Origin: Desulfurococcaceae archaeon
GTDB taxonomy: Archaea; Thermoproteota; Thermoprotei_A; Sulfolobales; Desulfurococcaceae
Length of the DNA: 40,339 nt
Direction of reading: 5' to 3'
Assembly: GCA_028275705.1 (NCBI GenBank)
Contig: JAPWUD010000013.1
Location: 1-40,339 of the forward strand
In this document: piece by piece, positions 15,747 through 23,876 of the stretch
Layout: every line of letters begins with the position of its first letter
Numbering within the stretch: the first letter of the stretch is position 1
Notes under the pieces: model-generated
Database searches by the model: none
The model's input: the letters and a program-made list of their open reading frames with translations, nothing else
What the model was told of the DNA's origin: nothing
Made by a program: the position numbers and the translations under genes

Positions 15747-16559
15747 TTGAGGAGGATTATTGCACTACTCACTGATTATGGATATAGGGATCCATACGTA
15801 GGTGTTGTTAAAGCAGTGGTAAAGTCCATTAACCCCGATGTGGAGATTATTGACTTAACCCACGGGGTAGAGAGACACAGTATTGTAGAGGCTGCAGTAT
15901 TGCTAGCTGTATCAGCAAGGTACTTCCCCAAGGACACTATTTTCCTCGTAGTAGTAGACCCCGGTGTAGGGGGCCCGCGGAGGGGTATTGTAGTGGAGAC
16001 AAGTAATTATATTCTAGTAGGGCCAGACAATGGTTGCTTAACTCTACTAGCCGATGAGGATGGAGTTAAGAGAGTATTTGATATCACTAACTCAAAGTAT
16101 AGACTCCCAACGGTATCAAACACTTTCCACGGAAGAGACATATTTGCACCCATCGCCGCGTGGATTAGCCTTGGAGTACCACTAGAGGAGCTAGGGGTTG
16201 AGATAAAGTACAGTGATCTCAATAAGATAACTATAGAGAAACCCCAAGTACGCCTTGAAGAGAGAGCTATTGAAGCCAGCGTTCTATACATAGACGTCTT
16301 TGGCAACGTAATGACAAATGTAAAAGCAGATGACTTAATCACCTTAAACCCCAACGTGGGGGGCACTATGCAATTAATAGTCAAGAATAGATCATACCAT
16401 TGCACATACGTACCAAGCTTCAGCTGGGTTAGAGAAGGAGAAATAGCATGCTACATCAACTCATGGGGGTACTTCGAAATAGCAGTAAATAAGGGAGAAG
16501 CCTCCATCACACTAGGCCTATCAATAGGAGACAAGATAGTAATAGCGATCCCACACTAA
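15747..16559 (+). CDS. SAM hydroxide adenosyltransferase (DUF62)
   Basis: A 270-residue protein of the SAM hydrolase / fluorinase superfamily, which splits S-adenosylmethionine to adenosine and methionine. Motifs: LLTDYGYRDPYVGVVK, DLTHGVERHS, VVVDPGVGGPRRG, GPDNGCL, FHGRDIFAPIAAW and the C-terminal DVFGNVMTN. These are all conserved family blocks, with the length expected for the hydroxide-using type. TTG at 15747 follows GAGGTG by 6 nt. No neighbour suggests a halogenase role. Confidence 0.92.
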   Translation: MRRIIALLTDYGYRDPYVGVVKAVVKSINPDVEIIDLTHGVERHSIVEAAVLLAVSARYFPKDTIFLVVVDPGVGGPRRGIVVETSNYILVGPDNGCLTLLADEDGVKRVFDITNSKYRLPTVSNTFHGRDIFAPIAAWISLGVPLEELGVEIKYSDLNKITIEKPQVRLEERAIEASVLYIDVFGNVMTNVKADDLITLNPNVGGTMQLIVKNRSYHCTYVPSFSWVREGEIACYINSWGYFEIAVNKGEASITLGLSIGDKIVIAIPH

Positions 16560-16601
16560 ATCCCCTTGTACAGGTTCGAGGACGAGTATATAGAAAAATA
16601 T

Positions 16602-17321
16602 TTATCTTCGAAGCCTCTTAATCATGGAATAAGCTACTACTCCCAGCACGGGAACAGGCACTATAGTAGCTATGTAGAGTAGACTGTGATCTCTCTGGGT
16701 CTCAGAACCCGGATTACCGTGTTCCCCACTTGGTATTTGTATTGTCTCGTTGCCAACTCTTCCTAATAGCTCGAACTTGCACCCTGATGGGAATTCACTA
16801 ATAAGGATGTATAATGGTATGTCCTCGGGTATGTAGTTCCTTATGAAGTCTGCTAATTCGACTACGTGCTTCTCTATTATTTCTCTACACTCTTCGTAAT
16901 TACCTGGGATATCAATGGATAGCAAAAGTGGGTATCCAAAGCCGTCAATTAAGGAAGTAGTTATTCCATAAGCCGCGGTAAAGCAATGGCAACCAGAGTT
17001 CACTAGGTCTTCTACTAGCGAGTAAAATGTTTTATTGAGTGTCCTCCAGTAATCACTATTGAAATCTGGGATTTCTCTAAAGAGCTCTATAACTCCACTA
17101 TTAACGTATAGCCTGCATAGGCCGAGTATTCTTTCATCTAAGACAGCTGCTGTTACATTGAGATCGCCGAATACTTCGCCTATAGCCCTTGCTATTCTAT
17201 CTATTGGTTTACCCGATAAATTCGCCACGTATACTAATCCCTCAACTCTGAGATCTAAGTCACTTAATCCATTCGCTACAAGTCTCTCTCTGATAGCGTT
17301 AAGCCTTCTATACAAGGTCAC
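16602..17321 (-). CDS. C-terminal part of a split exported protein with a membrane anchor
   Basis: A 239-residue frame without signal peptide. It has a mixed alpha/beta body with Cys residues (GLCRLY, SGCHCF, EECREI, SGCKFE) and ends in a polar linker (GEHGNPGSETQRDHS), one membrane helix (LLYIATIVPVPVLGVVAYSM) and a basic tail KRLRR. Such an end normally belongs to a protein exported by an N-terminal signal. That signal is present in the upstream gene, whose stop overlaps this GTG (TAGTG). I infer that the two were one gene. No family recognised. Confidence 0.55.
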   Translation of the reverse strand: MTLYRRLNAIRERLVANGLSDLDLRVEGLVYVANLSGKPIDRIARAIGEVFGDLNVTAAVLDERILGLCRLYVNSGVIELFREIPDFNSDYWRTLNKTFYSLVEDLVNSGCHCFTAAYGITTSLIDGFGYPLLLSIDIPGNYEECREIIEKHVVELADFIRNYIPEDIPLYILISEFPSGCKFELLGRVGNETIQIPSGEHGNPGSETQRDHSLLYIATIVPVPVLGVVAYSMIKRLRR

Positions 17322-17626
17322 TACTGAGGGAGAGAACCAGAGACTTTCCTATATATATCAGAAATACCTGCGTATTTCTTTGAAACCACATATATATTCC
17401 TGTATGAGAAGAGCACATTGGGATTTACAACCGCGATGAGTATAGTTGACTCGCCGTAACTATATGCATACGCTGTCTCCAGACCTACCGAGACCGCATC
17501 AACACTAGTACTAACGTCTTTGTTTACTGGTGACTCAATAGTATTAGCACCTGCTACTGCGACTGCAACTAGTAGAGCCGAAACCACAATTAGTCCAATC
17601 ATGACTCTTCCAATCAAGTCCCTCAT
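17321..17626 (-). CDS. N-terminal part of the split exported protein (signal peptide)
   Basis: About 101 residues. A clear signal peptide or membrane anchor (IGRVMIGLIVVSALLVAVAVAGA) is followed by a beta-rich segment, ending SDIYRKVSGSLPQ. The next frame continues in register as SVVTLYRRLNAIRERL if the reading frame slips by -1 at about 17323. The ATG at 17626 is preferred to the TTG just before it. Function unknown. Confidence 0.5.
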   Translation of the reverse strand: MRDLIGRVMIGLIVVSALLVAVAVAGANTIESPVNKDVSTSVDAVSVGLETAYAYSYGESTILIAVVNPNVLFSYRNIYVVSKKYAGISDIYRKVSGSLPQ

Positions 17627-17629
17627 CAA

Positions 17630-18027
17630 TGAATATGCTTCTCATAGTCCTATTTAATACTAACACTTAGACAGCGTTGTCTAGGCAACCGGACAACTCG
17701 CGATCCAAAGCATAGATTACCATTGTAATAACTAATAACTATACTCCGTAACTATATCCACTTGTAAAACCAAGGGGTAACTCGACCTAAGGCCAAGGAA
17801 TTCTTGACAAGTATCACCCAGGCTCGTAGACCTACTTAGTAGCCTTATCATCCCAGCTATCATGGAGGAGTCAATGTGGTAACGCAATTGAATACCAATA
17901 GATTTAGTAATATTACTATTGTCTATAGTTCCATATAGAGAGGTTTCTTATCCACAAACACTTCTTTCGGGTGGGATTAATATACTTTGTCGCTTTACAA
18001 TCAGTTGTGTTTATATTCATAATGAGG
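17630..18027. other. Gene-free stretch of about 400 bases
   Basis: No frame of useful length on either strand. A short inverted repeat, ACAGCGTTGTC/GACAACTCG-like, lies near 17671-17700. I see no tRNA, promoter of note or convincing RNA. Confidence 0.5.
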
Positions 18028-18594
18028 CTAGTGTGTAAGGTATTCTATAGTGAGCCATATCCCTATGAGGATCATTACTAGCCCCGCATACTTCCTTACT
18101 CTATTCCAGTCTATTCTATTACCGAGGTATTTAGCTATAGTTATTCCAATAGAGTTTGCGAGTGCATAGCCAATTACTCCCCCAGTGAGGACTACTAGTG
18201 GGTTTTCATAGAGTACTGTAAGTGAGAATATTGACAACTGTGTTTTATCACCCATCTCCATGAAGAAGACCATTAGAAAGCACGCAAGGACACCGTACTT
18301 TAGTACTCCACCTCGATCTCCCTCACTCCTCAGGATCATCCAGAAACCAATAGTGAAGAACAACATTGAAGCCAAGATCTTAGCTATAGTTAAGTCTACT
18401 ACTAGTCTAACAATACAGCCAACGAAAACCGCAACGACATTAGCAACAGTAAAACCTGCAATAGAAGCTACAAGAACTCTCACAAACCCACGCGTCTCAA
18501 TAGCCAATATAATCGTAGATATCATCGTCTTATCCCCAACCTCAGCCACGAAAACCGCAGAGGTCGCGAGTAAAAATAGTGTTAAAGCATCCAT
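18028..18594 (-). CDS. Gdt1/TMEM165 family (UPF0016) cation transporter
   Basis: A 188-residue, six-helix membrane protein made of two homologous halves, each with the signature E-x-G-D-K-T: FVAEVGDKTMIST in the first and FFMEMGDKTQLSI in the second. The family moves Ca2+ or Mn2+ in exchange for protons; export of Mn2+ is the known prokaryotic role. The ATG at 18594 gives the complete first helix. It stands alone, close to the CRISPR array. Confidence 0.92.
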   Translation of the reverse strand: MDALTLFLLATSAVFVAEVGDKTMISTIILAIETRGFVRVLVASIAGFTVANVVAVFVGCIVRLVVDLTIAKILASMLFFTIGFWMILRSEGDRGGVLKYGVLACFLMVFFMEMGDKTQLSIFSLTVLYENPLVVLTGGVIGYALANSIGITIAKYLGNRIDWNRVRKYAGLVMILIGIWLTIEYLTH

Positions 18595-18754
18595 AAAACC
18601 AATACACCCATCAATTCACTCTAAATCCTTTGCATCGAGTTCATCACCCTTGTCATCGCTCTTTAACAAATGCTTCTTTGCTTATTATACCTTTAATTCT
18701 TTGTATTGAATTCGGGATAAAATACTAATTAATCTCTCCGCACAATCTCTTCAT

Positions 18755-19347
18755 CTCTCAATTCTTTTTATTGGATTCAGGAATTGAGGGAAATCATAAG
18801 GCTAGGGGAGCTAATGGGTATCTTTCAATTCTTTATATTGGATTCTCAATGGAGATCTCCATAACGATATACAATCCCGCTTTAAACTTTCAATTCTTTG
18901 TATTGGATTCTCAACTACGTAGGAGAGAGGAGAGTAAAAAAGAAAAAGGAGTCTTTCAATTCTTTGTATTGGATTCATCTATCAATACATACTGCCCGTT
19001 GACTTCAGCGATTTGAAGCTTTCAATTCTTTGTATTGGATTCTCATATATAGCTCAATTATCTTCTTCAATGTCTGTCTATACCTTTCAATTCTTTGTAT
19101 TGGATTCCCTGGAGTTCGACTGGAGGTTCCCGACGCTGGAGGAGTGGGAGACTTTCAATTCTTTGTATTGGATTCGCAGCAGCGTATCTAAAGAAGTATG
19201 TTGCGGGGTTCATGACAGCTTTCAATTCTTTGTATTGGATTCCCTCCCACGACCCACCTGACTCTTATATATCTGAATATTAGCTTTCAATTCTTTGTAT
19301 TGGATTCTGAGCTTGATCTTTTACGTGGGTTTCTTAATATTGGATTC
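18755..19347 (-). CRISPR. CRISPR array: nine 24-nt repeats, eight spacers, plus one decayed leader-side repeat
   Basis: Repeats start at 18755, 18822, 18887, 18953, 19019, 19084, 19152, 19219 and 19284. On the minus strand they read GAATCCAATACAAAG + AATTGAAAG. Spacers are 41-44 nt. The terminal ATTGAAAG is the classic crRNA 5' handle of crenarchaeal type I repeats, so transcription runs leftward with the leader at the right. The two left-most repeats have substitutions (18755: two; 18822: one), as expected for the old end. At 19324-19347 a degenerate repeat keeps only the GAATCCAATA end and lies 16 nt from the next. No cas1, cas2 or effector gene is in the window. Confidence 0.95.
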
Positions 19348-19370
19348 GTGTTTTAATTAGTGGGGTGGGG

Positions 19371-19379
19371 TTTATAAGC
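19371..19379 (-). promoter_or_regulatory. Probable CRISPR leader TATA box
   Basis: On the minus strand the bases read GCTTATAAA, preceded by a purine-rich AAA (BRE-like). Initiation about 25 nt downstream would fall at about 19347, exactly the edge of the decayed repeat, so pre-crRNA would start there. Confidence 0.5.
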
Positions 19380-19390
19380 TTTATTCATGG

Positions 19391-19433
19391 TGATCATGGG
19401 GGTCTGATCAAAGGAGATCATGGGCGGTGATCA
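19391..19433. promoter_or_regulatory. Iterated TGATCA motifs in the CRISPR leader
   Basis: TGATCA occurs at 19391, 19405 and 19428, with a variant AGATCA at 19415. Three of them are followed by TG (ATCATG). They sit directly upstream of the leader TATA box in the direction of array transcription, and could bind a regulator or an adaptation factor. Confidence 0.4.
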
Positions 19434-19754
19434 TGCAGATTCCCTGGTTTTTAGGGATTTTTCATGGTGGATCGATTAATGTTTAGTCTTGTATATTGAT
19501 GTGTATTTAAACCTGTACACTTTTCTTCACTTGGTCTTTTCTACACAGAGCTCGATCTTCCCTGTTTTTCAGGGAATTTGTATAATGTAGCGATTGCCTA
19601 GACGCTATGAGTGCGTGTCTATCTCCATAAATTATGTATAGTAGGCGATCAATGCATTGGATTTTATGAGATGGGTGATTGTAATTAATAGACTCGGTTG
19701 GGGGAGTAAGGTTTATAAGCTCTCTCCACGCTATTACTAGTTTGTGGTGTGTAG
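19434..19754. other. Gene-poor leader-distal region with two related T-loop hairpins
   Basis: Two similar hairpins occur: TCCCT-GGTTTTT-AGGGA (19441-19457) and TTCCCTG-TTTTT-CAGGGAA (19558-19576, perfect 7-bp stem). A minus frame at 19507-19770 has no protein-like features. A second GGTTTATAAGC copy, like the leader TATA box, lies near 19709. Confidence 0.45.
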
Positions 19755-20000
19755 GGATGTCATTTAACACGTGTTAAAACTAGATCCAAGTATCTTGATG
19801 AGACGCTAGGGGCTATTCTCCTCGGAAAATACACCACTAGGTTTAAATCCTGGTTTAAATACCTCGGTAATGGGGAAGTACTACTGTGGAGTATACATGG
19901 TTTCCACAGAGTTAGAGTAGAGTGTATTGAGGAGAGTAGAGTACGAGAAATCCCATGCGGATCACTAGTCGAGGTATCCGGATCTATTCCAGCACCGGGA

Positions 20001-21074
20001 GTGCTGTGTATTAATGAGATACGGGTTATTCACACGCCATTAAGCGAGGAGCATTCATGTATTGACTCTATAATAGATCTCCCGCGAGATCCCTTAGAGT
20101 ATACTAGGCACTACTATAGGTATGTAAAGCACCCAAGTGTACTAAGATCCATTATTACATACTCAAGTATACTGAGAAATATGAGAGAGTACCTAGTCGA
20201 GAAGGGGTTTATTGAGCTACCACCACCCATCATAGGGCACGTCAGCGACCCAGGTCTACGAGGAGCTAGAAAAGCTGTTATTGAACTATACGGTGGATTA
20301 TTCGAAGTTCAAAGTAGCTTAATAATGTATAAACAACTATACGCAAGCATCCTCGAGAGAGTGTTCTACACAGCGAGAAACCTTAGATTAGAGCCAGTTG
20401 AAAACGCATACACAGGTAGACACCTAGTAGAATTCACACAGATCGATGTAGAGGAGGCATCATCAAACCCCGAGGAAATGATGAAACTAGGGGAACAAGC
20501 ACTATACTACGTAGTGAAGAGAATACTCAACGAATACAACTACTTGTTTAAACCAAGTGAATTAGAGCGCATCGAAAAGGAAATAATTAAACCCCCATAC
20601 CCGAGAATCAAATACGATGAAGCCGTTGAAGAGCTAAGTAAACTAGGCTGTAGAGTAAAGCAAGGAGAGGAGCTACCATTCGAAGTAGAGGCTAAACTAG
20701 CTGATAGACTTGGCACGCCTGTATGGATTACAGAATTCCCCGTTAAAGCGCGTGGATTCTACTACCTCGAAAACCCTGAGAAGCCAGGGTATAACCTAGA
20801 CTACAACTTAATTCTCCCAAGTGGGCATGGAGAAGTATTGGATGGTGGTTGCAGAGAGTACAGGTATGAAAGACTCGTTGAGAAAATTAATTCTATCCAT
20901 GGAGAGCCACTGGGTAAATACCAGTGGTTCCTAGAGCTAGCGAGGAGTGGGGAGATACGGCCAACGTGTGGATGGGGTATTGGAGTAGAGAGGCTTGTTA
21001 AGTACTTGTTAAACCTAGATCACATAGCATACGCTACACCACATCCAAGAATCCCCGGTGTAGTTGGCCCATAA
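20001..21074 (+). CDS. Archaeal asparagine synthetase A-like (AsnRS paralogue), N-terminus uncertain
   Basis: A class II aminoacyl-tRNA-synthetase-like catalytic domain, probably an archaeal asparagine synthetase related to AsnRS, converting aspartate and ATP with ammonia to asparagine. Motifs: ELYGGLFEVQSSLIMYKQL, VEFTQIDVEEA (motif 2 region), LPSGHGEVLDGG and the motif 3 GWGIGVERL. The conserved ending LDHIAYATPHPRIPG is present. From the GTG at 20001 it has 357 residues. The same frame is open upstream to 19755 and encodes an OB-fold-like segment (GSLVEVSGSIPAPG), but no ATG/GTG/TTG precedes it. Either the OB domain is a relic or the start is unusual. First gene of a three-gene operon. Confidence 0.8.
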   Translation: MLCINEIRVIHTPLSEEHSCIDSIIDLPRDPLEYTRHYYRYVKHPSVLRSIITYSSILRNMREYLVEKGFIELPPPIIGHVSDPGLRGARKAVIELYGGLFEVQSSLIMYKQLYASILERVFYTARNLRLEPVENAYTGRHLVEFTQIDVEEASSNPEEMMKLGEQALYYVVKRILNEYNYLFKPSELERIEKEIIKPPYPRIKYDEAVEELSKLGCRVKQGEELPFEVEAKLADRLGTPVWITEFPVKARGFYYLENPEKPGYNLDYNLILPSGHGEVLDGGCREYRYERLVEKINSIHGEPLGKYQWFLELARSGEIRPTCGWGIGVERLVKYLLNLDHIAYATPHPRIPGVVGP

Positions 21075-21120
21075 TACTTAATAATTCTAAATTCATTAGA
21101 GCAGTAATGGGTGATTCAAA

Positions 21121-22101
21121 TTGAGGATTGGAATATATGGATTTGGATCTATTGGAAGACTTCTTCTAAAAACAGCTATTAGGAGAGGCCATGAAGTAGT
21201 ATCAGTTATAGATATTGATGAGAGAATTATTGGTAGAGATGCAGGCGAATTAGCTGGTTTAGGGAAAATAGATGTATTGGTGACTAGGGATGCTAATACA
21301 CTCTCAGAGGCCGATGTAGTGCTACATGCGACTGGATCATACCTAGACAAAGTATACCCCCAGCTAGTTGAACTCATAGAGATGGGTTTAAACACAGTGT
21401 CAACATGTGAAACTCTTGCATACCCATACTACCGATACCCCATACTCGCTAGAAAACTAGATGAGCTAGCAGTGGACAATGGTGTTGCTGTAATCGGTAC
21501 AGGAATTAACCCAGGTTTCCTACTAGATACACTAGTAGTTGCACTATCCTCAACAAACAACCTCATAAAGAGAATTAAGGCAACTAGGAGTCTAGACGCG
21601 GCTAAGAGACGAGAGTCATTTAGAAGGAAAATCGGTGTTGGCGAAGACCCATTAGTTGTTAGAGAGAAGTTTAAACGCGGGGAGTTAACGGGGCATGTTG
21701 GATACGCTGAGTCTGTTTATTTAATAGCGTATGCCGGCGACCTTGAGTTAACCGAGGTTGTCGAACACCAAGAACCAATAGTTGCGAGTGAGTCAATAGA
21801 GTCTAGTGGTATTAGAGTGAGTGAGGGTAAGACTAAGGGTATTATGGGCTATGGAGCGGGATACGTTGGAGACAAGGAGGTTATTAGATTAGAGCTCTAC
21901 GCATACATCAATGCCCCGGAGTACGAGGAGGTTGTTGTCGAGGGGGAGGAGTATACATTAACGTGGAGGAGTAATGGTACTCCCGGAGACCCTGGGACAG
22001 CGTCGGTGGTATTGAGTGTAGCTGAGAAAGCACCTAAATTTACACCGGGGCTTAGATTAATGACAGAGCTCTTACCATTTAAATTAAAATTCGCGGTGTA
22101 G
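21121..22101 (+). CDS. NAD(P)-dependent dehydrogenase, 2,4-diaminopentanoate dehydrogenase-like
   Basis: A 326-residue protein with a Rossmann fold at the N-terminus (RIGIYGFGSIGRLLLKTA, then VVSVIDID) and family blocks ADVVLHATGSYL, VSTCETLAYPYYRYP and VIGTGINPGFLLDTL. The GTGxNPGF motif is typical of 2,4-diaminopentanoate dehydrogenase and its DapB-fold relatives, which oxidatively deaminate or reduce amino acid derivatives. The TTG at 21121 follows GGGTGA. It lies 46 nt after the AsnA-like gene and 8 nt before the aminotransferase. The true substrate is unknown. Confidence 0.75.
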   Translation: MRIGIYGFGSIGRLLLKTAIRRGHEVVSVIDIDERIIGRDAGELAGLGKIDVLVTRDANTLSEADVVLHATGSYLDKVYPQLVELIEMGLNTVSTCETLAYPYYRYPILARKLDELAVDNGVAVIGTGINPGFLLDTLVVALSSTNNLIKRIKATRSLDAAKRRESFRRKIGVGEDPLVVREKFKRGELTGHVGYAESVYLIAYAGDLELTEVVEHQEPIVASESIESSGIRVSEGKTKGIMGYGAGYVGDKEVIRLELYAYINAPEYEEVVVEGEEYTLTWRSNGTPGDPGTASVVLSVAEKAPKFTPGLRLMTELLPFKLKFAV

Positions 22102-22109
22102 AGGTCAAA

Positions 22110-23471
22110 ATGAATATAGATGAGAAACTACACATTCTCTACTCTGAATACGAGAAGCTATACGTAGAGAAAACTAAGAGGAGTAGGGAACTACATGAAA
22201 AAGCACGTAGATATACGCCAGCAGGTGTAACCTACGCTATTAGACACTACCATCCATACCCACTATACATAGCTAGAGCAAAGGGTACGAGAGTCTGGGA
22301 TATTGATGGAAATGAATACATAGACTTCTGGATGGGCCACGGAGTACACATACTTGGACACCTCCCAGAGGTGGTTGTCGAGTCAATAAAGGAGTCACTA
22401 GAGATTGGAACTCACCTGGGGTTTGAACACCCCTACGTAGTCGAGTACATGGAGTTCCTCACCAAGATCATTCCAGGACTTGAACAATTGAGGTTTACAA
22501 ACAGCGGCACTGAGGCAAACACCTATGCTGTGAGACTTGCAAGAGCATACACTAAGAGGAAATACATTGTCAAAATGGAGGGTGGTTGGCACGGTAGTTC
22601 AAATAACCTACACATCTACGTCAAGAGATACAATGGTCAACCCGAATCCGCTGGCTTCACCGAGGAAGCCGCTAAATACACGATAGCTATACCATTCAAC
22701 AACCCATCAGCCCTTGAAGACGCCTTGAGGAAGTATGATGTTGCAGGAGTTATTTTAGAGCCTGTAATGGGTGCAGCCGGCTGCATTGAGCCCGATAAAG
22801 ACTACTTAAGAGAAGTGAGGCGTTTAACCCAAGAATATGGGGCATTATTGATATTTGATGAAGTTATAACAGGCTTCAGACTAGCACCTGGAGGTGCACA
22901 AGAATACTATGGTGTGAAAGCAGATATTATTACAATGGGTAAAGCACTTGGTGGAGGAGCCGGAAGCGTTGGCGCCTTCGGTGGCAACTCAGAGTTAATG
23001 AATCTACTAGATCAAACCAAGAGACCCCCAAGCGAATTCGTATTCCACGGCGGGACATTCGTTGCGAACCCAGTAGTTGTAAGAGCCGGCTACGCACTGG
23101 CCAAGTACCTACATGAGCATAGAACTCTATATGAAGAGGCCAGTAATCTCTGGAATTGGTTCCGTAGAAGAGTGAGTGAAGAGTGCTCAGAGGCTTCAAT
23201 TCCATGCTGGACAACTGGGGAGGCGACACTAACTGGAATACACTTCACTAGGAAGAGGCCTAGGAATGCAAGGGAGTCGGAGGAGTATAGGTGGAGTAGA
23301 ATGGTGGAGAAAACACTACACTTATTCAGTAGAGTGAACAACATACTCTACATCTCAGAGAGCAAAGTCCACTTTCTCCCATCACTAGTACACAGTAGAG
23401 AGGAAGTTGAAAAACTCCTATGGATCTTCACAAACTACCTTGAACAAATTAAAAAACTCAACGCCACATAG
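22110..23471 (+). CDS. PLP-dependent class III aminotransferase / glutamate-1-semialdehyde aminomutase-like
   Basis: A 453-residue fold type I PLP enzyme. Features: YTPAGVTYAIR at the front, substrate/cofactor loop FTNSGTEANTYAVRLARAYT, GGWHG, LLIFDEVITGFR with the ring-nitrogen Asp, and the Schiff-base lysine K278 in IITMGKALGGG. It resembles HemL, but heme synthesis genes are absent nearby and its partner is a diaminopentanoate-dehydrogenase-like gene, so an aminotransferase or aminomutase acting on another amino acid is more likely. ATG at 22110 follows GAGGTC. Last gene of the operon. Confidence 0.85.
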   Translation: MNIDEKLHILYSEYEKLYVEKTKRSRELHEKARRYTPAGVTYAIRHYHPYPLYIARAKGTRVWDIDGNEYIDFWMGHGVHILGHLPEVVVESIKESLEIGTHLGFEHPYVVEYMEFLTKIIPGLEQLRFTNSGTEANTYAVRLARAYTKRKYIVKMEGGWHGSSNNLHIYVKRYNGQPESAGFTEEAAKYTIAIPFNNPSALEDALRKYDVAGVILEPVMGAAGCIEPDKDYLREVRRLTQEYGALLIFDEVITGFRLAPGGAQEYYGVKADIITMGKALGGGAGSVGAFGGNSELMNLLDQTKRPPSEFVFHGGTFVANPVVVRAGYALAKYLHEHRTLYEEASNLWNWFRRRVSEECSEASIPCWTTGEATLTGIHFTRKRPRNARESEEYRWSRMVEKTLHLFSRVNNILYISESKVHFLPSLVHSREEVEKLLWIFTNYLEQIKKLNAT

Positions 23472-23474
23472 CGT

Positions 23475-23876
23475 CTATACACTACTCTCTCTTTTCCGTG
23501 AAACATACCTAAGTGTTAGATTTAAATCCATATACTCCATAAAGGACTCAGTGAGTATGTAGTGGTAGATTAAGGGGTTTTTAACAACAATTCTAACTCC
23601 CTCCACCAACACCTTGAATTTAAAAAATAGTGGAGCTTCATTTAGTAACACGAGGTCTACTGGTACACCTAGAGAATCCTCGAGTAGAGCTGAGAGCTCT
23701 GTTAATTGATCAAAACCAACCCCTCTACTCACTATTAATCCAATGTCAATATCTCTAACTACACTCCTCCTTAGAATAGATCCAAATAATACAGCAATCT
23801 CTATGAACTCCATTGGCTCCAGAATCTCTTTTATAACAGTTAAAAACCTGCCACGATCTACCTCATAATATTTCAA
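23475..23876 (-). CDS. MNT-type minimal nucleotidyltransferase
   Basis: About 133 residues. The active site reads VLFGSILRRSVVRDIDIGLI (G-S followed by D-x-D), and a third acidic position may be the VDLVLL Asp. Such MNT proteins AMPylate a HEPN toxin partner or act as its antitoxin. TTG at 23876 overlaps the stop of the HEPN frame (TTGA) and is the likely start; the frame extends further upstream only by overlapping HEPN. The HEPN partner directly upstream is frameshifted. Confidence 0.8.
   Translation of the reverse strand: MKYYEVDRGRFLTVIKEILEPMEFIEIAVLFGSILRRSVVRDIDIGLIVSRGVGFDQLTELSALLEDSLGVPVDLVLLNEAPLFFKFKVLVEGVRIVVKNPLIYHYILTESFMEYMDLNLTLRYVSRKRESSV

Noticed and set aside
18771-19283. 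Three plus-strand frames across the CRISPR array with repeated FQFFVLDS/FNSLYWI
   Set aside because: They are translations of the repeats themselves.
19507-19770. Minus-strand frame of 87 codons
   Set aside because: No protein-like features, no ribosome-binding site, and it overlaps the hairpin region and the upstream AsnA-like frame.
22110-23471. Calling the aminotransferase hemL
   Set aside because: Motifs are shared by the whole class III group, there are no tetrapyrrole genes nearby, and the operon partner points to another amino acid.
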